Shown here: in pieces, positions 41,701 through 53,700 of the stretch
Numbering within the stretch: the first letter of the stretch is position 1
Layout of the letters: each line of letters starts with the position of its first letter
The notes under the pieces: generated by a model
Told to the model about the DNA's origin: nothing
Database searches by the model: none
Seen by the model: only the letters and a program-made list of their open reading frames with translations
Origin: Gymnorhina tibicen
Lineage: Eukaryota > Chordata > Aves > Passeriformes > Artamidae
NCBI GenBank assembly: GCA_013399875.1
Contig: VXAZ01001843.1
Coordinates: 126,132 to 190,131, forward strand
Reading direction: 5' to 3'
DNA: 64,000 nucleotides
Position numbers and translations under genes: made by a program

Positions 41701-44700
41701 GTCCGGTTTCCTTTTGGTTGGACTGTGGCTCCTCGTATTTTGAGTAGGCAAAACAGATTTTTGATTCTGCTTTTCCACATCTGTCTCTTGCTTTGTACTC
41801 ATGGAATCCAACTGCAGGTCATCGAGAATTCCACGTATCTCCATGGGCAGGAAGTCCTTCTTTACAGAGGCATGATCTTCTTGGTTATCACCTGGAAGAG
41901 CAGCTTCCAGTTTTCTCAGATTGGTCTCAGACCGTACTCTACTTCTTGACCTTTCGGAACTTCTTGAAGAGCTTTTACGGCTAACATCCAGTCTAGAATC
42001 AGAACCTGTCCTTCCAATGCAGCCTGCTAGAGAATGAGATGTCAAATATTTCAGGTAACAATCAAATTTGGAAAACAGCTGCAAAAAGAAGGCTGAGGGA
42101 GGAGGGCAGATCTCGCTGTAAACAGGTCTTTGCTTCATTCAGTGTCACGGTCTGAATGTGGCAGCCTTTGCTTAGACTGAGCCCACACCATTTCTGCTCT
42201 TACCAGCCTCACCACCTCACAGGTGTAAGAAGCACAGCAGTTACCAGCATGCCTTATTTGCCCTGTCTGAGATTCTGGATAAATTCTGAGAAGGGCTGGT
42301 GGAGGAATCAATGAATATTTATGATGCACGTGGATGACATTATACTGTATCTGGAAGAATCACAATTCCTGTTAAACTGGGATGCTCAATCATAGCTTAT
42401 GCATTATATACAGCACACCTGGAAAATTCATCTGGCCTGGGGACCACTGCTAGCCATTCCTTTCTCCACTGGCTTCAAGAGGCAAAGACAGATTGCAGCT
42501 GTCCATTTTTTTGGCTGCAGCCTGTATCTAATGTTTTCCAGATACCCCAAGCACCCTTGCAGCACGTACCACCCTTCAAGTCCCATGTGCAGGGACCATG
42601 ACATGAAAAAAGTCCACAATGCACCCAGGAACAGAGGTTATGCATCCCAGACATGGTTGTGAGCAAAATTTCCCTGCCACCTCCCTCAGATTCCAGGTTA
42701 GAAATCGGAGTAATTATGGTAAGAAACGTCTATCTCAGAACATTCTATCTCAAAAGTCTGCTCTAGTTTGCAGACGTGCAGTGTTATATAATAAAGTAAA
42801 ATGAAGTGGGTCCAGTGATAAAAGAACAACTTACCAGACTTGGCAGTTCTCTCTCGGCCTGTTCTGTCACTGGATACAGCTCTTCTGTCCTGTTCTATTC
42901 TGGGAGCTGGACCCAGGATCTTTTTTACCAGCTTTTGTCCCTCCCGCCAGGAGGATGCACTTATCACATAGTTTCCACCTGCAAAACAAGGAATAAATAA
43001 AAGTCAAGCACTAGAGGATTTGCCATGGTATCAGAAAGAAGTGTCCATCGCAGCCATTCATCATTTCTGTACCAATTAATTCTGCAGAAGTGGTACAGCT
43101 GCAGTTTCACAAACACTCAGAACACTGATGTCCCAGGAAGAGACTCCACAGCTGCCTCACACACCTACACGTCATGCAGTGCAACACCCAAAACACACTG
43201 CAGCACATCAAAGCCCTACAAAAACCAATTTAAAAAAGAAGAATGGGATATACAGATCTAAAATATACAAACAAGCCTTACTAGGGACAAGGGTAATATT
43301 TCTAGAGCTGTTCATCACCACTCAAATATGGACAATAAGAAATAAAAACATAAAAACAACTAAATTGTTGTAATAAGAGGAAAAAAAATAAAGGTGAGAT
43401 GTAAAAACCCCCAAACCTTCCTATTAAAATAATACTAGCTAATACTCTAGGAAAAGAAACCAAAGCCACTTCAAAGGTTTTCACAGATAATTAACTGGTG
43501 AGATACATGTCTTGTGAGGAGGTTAAAAAATCCCGAGCAGCAGATGTTGTACACCAATGCTAACTCACTGTCCCTTAGCTGGGACTTCTGTTCCAGCACT
43601 GAAAACAGTTAAGAATAAACCCTATTAGTTGATACTTAATTCAAGGACAGAATCCCTTGCATGTCACAGAAACCAAAATGTTATAGGATTATTTTATCAT
43701 CCTACATATAATTAAATGATAACAACTGGTTATGGTGGCATCTTTACCCACTATTGGGTAGATTAAATGATAGGTTTATTCAACTCACCTTTCAGCCCAC
43801 TAACTTCCAATATTACTAATAATTTTTTTTTAAATAATGACCACAAAAGCGCTTTGAAAAAAACCACAGAATAAAAAATAAAATTGAATTAGGTAATTCA
43901 GATAATTAATAATCTATAAATTAAGCGGACCACTCAGAGGTATTTAATTGCTAGAAAAGTACCTAACTTGAATATACAATTTGCAGTTGATTTTTAACAA
44001 TTCCATTTCAGGCTCTCCCTCCAAGAGCTCTGCCTGAAGAAACCCACCCACTGCAGCATGAGATCACAGCCAAACAAAAAAGGGACTGCACTGGGCCCAA
44101 GAGCACTTTGAAGACAAGATACCAACAATGTCAAGTGAAATCCAGGACACCAGAATAATTGTTTTGGCAACCCCTGTCCCCAGTTTCCAACCCCCTTTCT
44201 TTTCTTGTTATTTTAACCTAGAAGTTTGCAGCCCACTATTCAACCCTTTGCTAACAGAACTCCTTGCATTGTAAATTATCCAAGTATTTTATGAAAGAGC
44301 TGTCACTTGAAACATGTCACTACAAGCCTCTTTGAAACAGAGGCATCAGCCAAAGGGGTTCTCCTGCAGAACTTGCTGTTCTCAATTAGTTCTCTGTGTG
44401 TTTAAAGAGCCAGGGTAAAGTGTCATCTTCCATTTCAAGTCAGCTGTTTAACTAAAACACACCAACGGGGCAGAACACGAGCCATGGCTATTAATAGCCT
44501 TGGCCATGGTAAGCAGTTTCTTACTGCAATGACTGGAGGAGGATGGACTAGCATTGATATGCCACTTAGAGCTGGTTCTTGTCTTCCAGGGACTTCAGGC
44601 CATCATTTTCCACACACTGAACCCATTATAACAGGCGGTGGCTTTGTACGTGATGGAGGGGCTGGAGCTTACAGCTGTTGACTCCCTTGAAGGCAGAGAG

Positions 44701-47700
44701 GACTTCCTCACAAGGGGAAGCAGAGGGGTGAGCACTGATCTCCTCTCCGTGGTGACCAGTGCAAGGACCTGAGGGAATGGCCTAAAGTTGTGTCAGGGGA
44801 GGGTCAGGCTGGGTATTAGGAAAAGATTCTTCACCCAGAGGGTGTCTGGGCACTGACCAGGCTCCCCAGGGAAGCGGTCACAGTCCCAAGGGTGACGGAG
44901 CTCAAGAAGCGTTTGGACAATGCTCTCAGGCACACGGTGGGATTTCTGTGGTGTCCTGTGCACTGAGCTCCTCCCTCACTTGGAACTGTCATAAATATGT
45001 AAGACAGCTGAGTGTGATTCCTTAAGTAGGGATTGATCAGCCTAGGAGGGAGCAAATCCATGCTTATCACTTGAAGTATTAGTATTCCTTATCACAAAAT
45101 ATTCACAAGCAGCTTCAGGATTTACAGCATGCAGAAGCACATATTCACTCTCCAAAAATCCTTTGTAATAATTTTTAAAGCAGCTTTTTTTTTCTTCAAA
45201 ATGTTTACAGATTATGGGTCACTGTACATAAGGACAAATATAAAATCCTAAGAGGGGTTCAAGAGGTGCCTAAACTGGCATATATTTAAAGAAAAGAAAT
45301 TGCTGTGTGCGTGATTGCAGCCATAATTACTCACTTTGTATGAAAACTAAAACCAAATACGAAGCGTATCTGGAAGTCTTCCTAATTCTTTTGCTGCTAA
45401 TATCAAAGATTAACACTACTGGAAAACTAAAAAGCACTGACAGAATTCCACACTGGTTAATTTTATTTTCCTCTATAAGAAGAACACTGCTCTAGAGTAA
45501 CCTGCTCACATCATCTTCTCTAAATAATTAAACTGTATTTAATAATCAGTGGAATTGTCAAACAGCAGTGGGGGAAGAAAGTTCTCAGTTGGTAAAAGAA
45601 ATAAATGTTTCTTTAAAAATACCAAGATTTGGAAGACTAGTCAGGAATGTGCGTTTACATTCTTTCACCAACTGAAAAAGCCAGGAGTGGGTTAAGCCAG
45701 AACTGAAGGTGCAGCATAGCAACAACTTGAAACGTGGAAGAACAACAACCAGAGAAGAACCAGGAGCATCCTGTTCGATGCTTCCCCATTGAGAAATCAT
45801 CTAAGAGAACAGCTTTGACTGCAGCCCCTCCTCACCTGACAGAGGAGAGCAACTCGGCAAGTCCCAGTGGCACTGATTTTAATACCATGTCTCAGCATTG
45901 CTGACTGAGCTGTGGGTCGGGCTCTAAGCAGCTTCATCACAAGCAGAACAGAAACAGGATCCAGAGCAGAGCTACTGCTTCTTTTCGTCTGCCTTGCCCT
46001 GACAGATACCTAAGGATACCTCTCCCCACAAGAAATTCACACTCTGCAGCAGTTTCCTCAGGGAAAGTGAGGAAGCCTTTCCACAGCAAGTGGAAAGGCA
46101 AGAAATTAAAATAAACCACAAAAAAAGTGCACACAGCCACCAACCAACAGCAGCACCATACACAATCCCCAATGCAGCACAGTGTGCAGACTCACTACAA
46201 CAGCACTGTTGCACATCTAAGAAGACTTTTAAAGCAATATGCTTTAATTTTTCTTTCTTGAGACAAAACTCCTCTCTGAAGGACATGTGACAATCCTCCC
46301 TCTACAGTAGAAATAGTCACCTTGTTTGGACTCTGGACTTGACAACCTCGTCAGTTTTTGCACTTTCCGCACTGGTCTGGTTGCTTTCTTCTCTTTGTTT
46401 CTCTCACTAGATTTTCCTTTCAGTGCTGAATCCTCTAAAAACAAACAAAAGCTGTTAAGTAATATCCCACAGGGGAGAACACAGAGTAACAAGCTTGCTT
46501 CTGAAAAACCAGAACTCAGAGAAACACAATAGAATTCACTGACTTTCCCAGATTATATACCCAGATCAATGACTTCCAGTCCAGCACTTTAAAATCCTCA
46601 CGGCACAGGAATTTTGAATCAAGGGCTGTTTACCTACACATGGGAATGCAGTGAAGCCACAGCAATGCCCTAACAGATCTTTACAAAGTTAATTTTCAGT
46701 TCTAAAAGAAATGTTGGCAGTTTAGCATGAACAACTGTTGGTTCTCTTCTGCTACAGATACTACATTTTACTGCTCTGATGTCCCACAAGGACACGTAGT
46801 TCCTTCACTCCTGAACACAAGGGCTGCTGCTTCCACATTAGTGCATGACAGCACATTCAGCACATAAGGAACTCCGTGGCCACTGTTACCACCGTTTTCT
46901 GGTTCCTCTTCTCTAAAGAATGTGATCAGACAGTTTAAAACAACCGAGATGCAACCTCTTCTATGGACAGATCTGAAGCCTTATTTAGATGCCAATGCAA
47001 ACATTTACAGCTCCTAATTTCACCTGAATCCACTCTCTGATGGATGTCCATAGGAAGCATCAGGGGCAGAACAGGAGGTTATAGCTCAGAGATGCAGGAA
47101 TGGAATTTTAGGAATCTTTCTCACCCTTAGCACCCTTTCCTTACAAATTTTCTAGCTGCCTTTAAGGCTGACAACAAGAGCAGGTAAGACAATCAATGCG
47201 CCGAGTACCAGAGGCCTCAGTGACCGCATCTGCAGAAAGTTCACTTTCCTCCTCACCTCTTTTAGCTGTAACAGCCCTTTCCTGACACCAGGAAAGCGCA
47301 GGCTGCTTCCCACCCTGCTCCTAAGTACAGCAATTTTGTTCTAGTATGGCAAATCCTGAACATCTTTAAGACAAAACTACTGGAAGCTTGGGGTCCATAC
47401 AATATCCTTTAGCCTAACTGCTATACAGAGATGAAGACATACTGCATAGTCTGTGCTCACACATAAAAATCTTTTTGTTGTAAAGAACAGTGCTGCTGTA
47501 GATTTCAGAGATCTAACAGATTATTTTAGCACTAGAGTGCAAGAACAGTTCTGATACAACTGACTGTACCCACCCAAAACACCACATGCTGTAAATTTAA
47601 TACAGAAGTAACACATGGATAGATAATCTGACAACCTAAAAATACATTTACAGCATATATTATGTGCAGCACCAGCATTTGTTTATAGAAATCAGCTATT

Positions 47701-50700
47701 TAGTATAATCTTTTCAGCTCAGAAAGGAGACACGTTCCACAACAGTTGTTCTACACATGGCATCAGGACAGGAGTATGGATCAACACGCAGAGCTCCTTC
47801 CTTTTGTAGGCACTGGACACATGATCCAAATGCCTTTTAACTGGATCTCTTCAACGAAGCTTTTAAAAAAACCTGAATTTCTATAAAGAGCTCGTTATGC
47901 TTGCCAAAACTAAAAAAATAAGTGCTAGTGTAGATTAAAAGTCTGTGGAAATTTGGCTCTAATTTCACAGACTGATCTGAACAGTGTACTTCCAAAATAA
48001 TTTGACTGAAAAGGAGCATCTCTTCTTTCTGAACTATTTTTTAATGAGTGATTCCAGAAGAAGTCCTCAGTAACTTATCAAGTTGTACAAGGAAAAAAGA
48101 CAAGTTGTTTATTGCCATACAAGACACTACACAGATACCTACAGATTTAAATCTCAATGCATTTTCCTTCAGTCTTAAATGTTTTGAGCAAAGAGAGAAG
48201 TTATTCTTAATAAGCAAGCTCTTATGCTGCAAAACTGGAGGTTCTCTGGGGATTTTATTTTCCATTCCCTTGCATTTTATTCACCTGATCTCCTCCCCCT
48301 CCTCCAGCTCAGTCAGAGGCAATTCAAGCTTACAGCACTCCACTGTAACCAGCCTAGCAAATAAAAAAGCACGCTTGGGCATCCTACTTCAGCTCACCCA
48401 CAGAAAAGAGCTGCCAACGGTACTGCAGTTTTTCAGAGTGAAATAACAAAGATTGTGTCCTGGAGCAGTACATTTAAAAACAGAAACCAAAAGTGGGCTT
48501 TGTCCTTTGAACCAGGAAATTGTATTCATTCATGCAAACATGTATAAAGAAGTCACAAAATTAAAGAGAAGTTATTCTAATGGAGACCTTTCTTTTTTCC
48601 TGTTTCAAAGAAATGTCATTACTTGATTCCTTTCAGTGCTGGTTTTCTATTAAAGGTATTTGAATGAGAGAACGGGGAGAAGGACTTATTTTGTTGTTGT
48701 TTTAATGTTCAGTAAGTTATTCCTCCTGTGCAGAGAAGTACAATATATTTAACACTCATTGCTTCAATTTTTTGTTTCCATGACTTTGTAGACTTGCACA
48801 AAATGTATTTCTCTGCCTCTCAGAGAGGGTTGTGTGGCTTAATCAATTCCACTCGTGGCTCACCTTTTAACTGGAGTGCAATATCTCTGTAAAGCTCCCG
48901 ACTAATACGAAACTCGTCCGCGTGCCAGATCTTTCCATCTGGAGCGCGAATCCTTGTTTCAGCAGGATTGAAACCTGAAAGTAAACGATTCAAGAGTTTA
49001 AAATAACTCCATAAAATGTAAATACAGCTTTGTCAGGATGGAAGGGATGGGAAACTGCCAAGTAAAAAAGGAACTACGTGGATTTCTAATGCTAAATTAG
49101 AAGAAAGCAATACACCAGTCTGCCACTTGCTCGCAGTTGAAAAACAGCAGACTGGGTGAGGAAAAGATTATTAAAAATGTGAAAGGCTTTTTCAATCAAC
49201 ATAACGTTACTAAACTCTGAGACCATAAAAAAAATTATTGCAATCAACCCAAACACCAATACAGCGAGTTTCTTTTTATAGTAATTCTAAGAAGAGACAG
49301 GAAGAATAGCAAAGGAATTTGCACTTCTGCAAATTTGCAAGAATTTAGGTTTTCTCGTGATCTGTGATCAGACCATGTTATTCAACCCCATATTACCCAA
49401 AGAGAGCTATGAGCCAGGTCCATGCTTTGAAATGTTGCTCAATGGATTGAGCTCCCTCACCCCGTACAGCCAGCAGGGAGGGGATCTGCACCTCCGTACC
49501 TCTGTATGATGGAGCAGCAGGCACAGCCGTCACCTTCCTGACCTTGGGAGTCACCGTGTTCTCTGCGTTAGTGACCACAACAGGTTGCTCAGCATATCCC
49601 AAGTGCTGCCCTCTGCCACTGAGCTCCTCAGAATGCTCCCACTGCTTTCGGATCCTCTCCTTCAGCTTCTCCAACTTGGCATCGTGCTGCCGCTGTTTCA
49701 GGATTTCCAGCCTATGAGCACTGCAAATACTCGTGGCAGAAGGGGAAGACACTTTCGGTTCACTGTCCTGGGACGTGTTACTCTGAGAAGCTCTAGTGCT
49801 ACTCTCATCTCCCCTGGAGCCACTGGTTTTTTCCTCTTCCAGTCTTGGAGGTGCTGTAACCCTAAGAAACGCCTCGTTATTCTGCAAGGCATCGATTGTT
49901 GGTCGGTCATTCAGGTACCTCACGACGGTCTCGTCTGCAGCAGAAGGGAACGGGCTGTCAAAGCCTCTGCTGTGCTGATCCCGCTCATCCCGCTCGTGTG
50001 CCAGACAGGCTGGGAGTTCACTCTTCCCTTCTGCTTCGCCCAGGTCCAAACCAGACAGCAGCTGCTTGGCCTCAAGCTGGCTAGAACTGTGATAAGACAG
50101 AGAACTATATATATCCCTGATGTAACAGAAGGGGAAAGAAATTCACCATCAGAAACACAAATGTAGGACCTTCAAACTCAGCAATCACCACGTTCATCAA
50201 CTAAATGAATGACTTCCTCTACCTTGGCTCCACTTTAAAGGCAAGTTCTTTTAAAGTCTGATCACCTCACACTTAACAGTGAAAAGTCTGATGAAACAGA
50301 AAGAGACTTCTGTTCAAAATTTTGGTTGTTGCACTCTCTGTCTGAAAAGAACTATATGTAATGTTGAGGAGTAGAAAATCAGCAAGCAGTAATGTCACCT
50401 TTCAATTGAAAAAAAAACAAACCTTAAATAGCAAGTGTAAAGCTTAAGACAAACCTAATTAGTACACGAGCTAATCAATTAACAAAATTGACCCAAATCA
50501 GTCTCACACGCAACACGGAGAAGCACCTCACAGCTGATACTAGTGGAAAAAAAGACCAAAACTTAGATATCAGGATAATAATTGTGTCCTGTGGCCTATT
50601 CTGTGTTCTGTGCCATTTTTGTTCCATGAGAAGCTGTTTTTATATGAGTTTCTCACACTGACAAAAATGGAATGTATCTTTAGTACTAGCTCTAGTACCA

Positions 50701-53700
50701 CTAGTACTACTCTTGCTCCACAGTCTTGGTAATACATTTGGGAACATATGCTGAAGAACTAATGAAACAAAGCTGGAAAAGGATGAGGAGATAGTCTTTT
50801 TGGTTCTTATTACTGAAACTAAATACCTATCAAACCCATCGGGTCACTAAGGCCACAGCCATACCACTTGATGACCTGGCCCCATTCCAAAACAGTTGAC
50901 TTTAAACTCACGTTCACGGAATAAAAAATAAATTTGTATATTTGCTACAAAGTCCAACACCACAAGCTGTCATGTGGATGGGTGATGGGAGAAAACAAAC
51001 CAATTTTTGAGGAGTTGTCAGGAACACCACTATTAGCTAAAATCTAATCTTTGCATATTTTTCTTCAACAGCCAGCTGTCCCAGCACTAACCTGTATGAA
51101 GCCAACGGTTCACGAAATTCCACACGACTGCATTTTTTCACATTGCTTTCCAGAGTGGTTGCTCGAAGAGGGCTGCGTGAGGACTTCTCCTTGCTCGATT
51201 TATTTTGGCTGGAGGACCGGGAACCTGAAGCAGAAACCAAAGAATCCTCTAAGTGTCTATCTCTCCAGAAAGAGAAAGCTCCTGGGGCTGAATGATTGAC
51301 ATCATTTTTCTTAGGTTTGAGCAGCTCTCTCTCCTTCAACAAGCTGATTTCAACCACTAGGAGCAAGGCAGTAAGTGCTTGAAACAATGATCATATTTAA
51401 AGAGAGATAATAATGCTTAAAGGTTAAGTCTAAGTAATTAAATCTGTGAAGTTGACTGTGTTGCCACTAGAGGTCGGTCTGTCTGTTCTTCTCCAGTAGC
51501 ACGCTACCAGAATGCTCTCAGTATATAAAATGAGGGCTTATTTCTTACAAGCAAATGCTCTCCTTCAGTCAGATAACAGAAGCACCAGACCTAGCAAACA
51601 TCTTATCAGAGTGGGATAAGCACTGCTCACTCACAGCGTGGGGCAAGTCCTGTCACCCCCTCTAACCAACCAAGTGACTGGGATAGAACACTCCCCTTCC
51701 TAAGCTCAGGGAAGGAAACATCAGTTTCTCCTGGGCAATTAGAGTGTCAGGAAAAAAAATCACTGGCAGGAGACAACCTGGGGGCAGGGAGAACCCAAGT
51801 TTTCCCAGAATGCAGTGGCTTTACACTGCCTTACACGTTCTCTCCTCAATAATACATACCCTTCCTGCTGCTTTTCCTGCTGGCACTAGCAGACGGCTTC
51901 TTGGCATCCATGACTGAATCGAACACAGCTGTGCTGGTGGGAGCTATTTCCAATTTGTTCTCTATGTGACGTAGCTAGAATTGTAAGATAATGCAGATTA
52001 GAACATTGTTTTCTATTTTTAAGCTATATTTTTATTTCCCCCAAACATGACAAATTTTTCTTTTTTCAAGACGAATAAAACTGCAGGCAAGAGCAACTTC
52101 ACAAGGCTGATGTTGCAAAACTACATACTCTTATGGCCAGAAACTACTATAGTCTTATGGCCAGAAACTACTATTAAGTTTTGTTTAATAAGATTATCTA
52201 AATTAGGTTTTCTTGCATAGTTTTGTTCCCTTAAGTAGGCTGTTTTGAAAAAATTAATAATAACATGCCATTCAGAGACTTAATGCTTGGCCTGAATAAA
52301 ATATTAATTCCACTTGGAAACAATTCTGTAATAGTCCCTTATAAATGGAGCATGATACAAATTCCACATGTAAAACCCCACACTGATGCTCAGCTACTGA
52401 GCAAAAGAGGGACAAGGCTATGGGAAAGAGCTGAATTCCCTGAAAACCCAAACTGTTTGGCCTCACCGAAGCCAGGTTTTAGAAACTACTGTATCATCTT
52501 AAGGACCTAAGTTAATTCCCACAGAAATACAGCAACTCCAACGCTCAGAATGGAAAATTATTAAATACACTGGTGTTGCCCCAGTTTCTCACTGGTTTGA
52601 GTAAGCAGGGGAGTTTCCAAGTTTTCAGAAAAATGTGATGTCACCACTTGGTTAAATAAAAAGCTAATATTACACTCAAGACTTCACATATATTAGTACA
52701 GTCCAGACTAAGCTTGCTGTGGCAAAAGCTTCTCCTTGTGTGCAGAGGACTCTTTCCAAGATACAACAAAGCTCAACATTTGTATACTCCAATGGTTTTG
52801 TCCTATTTACAACTTGATGAAGAAACAATCACTGAGTAAAATAATACCTTGGTTAAAGCTGATGTAGCCACTAACTTATTTGAAAATGAGTAAAAAAAAA
52901 AAACCCAAACCAAACAACCCCAAAGGAAAAAAAAAGTACTTACAGCAGCCTTAGTCTGAGAAAAAGAAGCCCATGCTGCAGTTAGATCTTCCAGGGCAGA
53001 AACAAAGACATTAATTTCTCATTAGTACATGGAAAACAATAAAATAAAATGTTGCTTCAAAACAATTTTCATGCGCTTGCTAATCAAGTTCTTTTCACGA
53101 CAGTCCCAGCCTGTAAATCTCCTCTATGAAAGACTGTTATCAGTCAAAGCTCATCTTAACAAAGCTATAAAGTATTTAATGTAACATGTTTTAAGTTTAC
53201 TAAGTTAGGTTGAATGCATGATGACACCTGAAATCAAATCCACCACATACAATAGAAGATGTTTAGAAGAAAAAATGAAGCTGGTTATCTACCCTAACAT
53301 AAATATCTTATATTTTTCTATTTTACTATGGTTTAGCTACCTTTTTTTTTCCCCCTTCCATTTTCTTCTTCAGTAAACTAAGCATGAATACATGGTCACT
53401 GAAAGACTCTACTCAAACCCAAGCTCCGAACAGCAGAATTATGCACAGTAATCTTTCTGAACTGTACACCCTACAAACAAAACAGAAATAATGTTTGTGA
53501 ACAAGCAGGAGGCACTAACCAAAGCCTTTTAATCTAAACAGACAGCACCCTACTCTGTGAGCAATCCAGCTCAGCAGCACCTAGCAGTGTTTTCCTCCAT
53601 AAATATTTACTTCCTCAGTTCCCCTCTTGTTTTCTAATGGTTCTTATAATCTAATGGTTTATAAAACACAACATCTGTGTTTTATGGTGGTTTTTTTCAG

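Noticed and set aside
44484..44681. Gly-rich 65-codon plus-strand frame beside the CR1-like copy
   Set aside because: Short, no homology recognised, no supporting signals.
49498..49503. Alternative donor GTACGG for exon 5
   Set aside because: It would give the wrong phase for exon 6, whereas GTGAGG at 49455-49460 restores the conserved RGFNP junction.
49585..50166. 193-codon open frame on the plus strand
   Set aside because: It lies antisense to CEP350 exon 5, has no family resemblance and no splice context. It is a shadow of the real exon.
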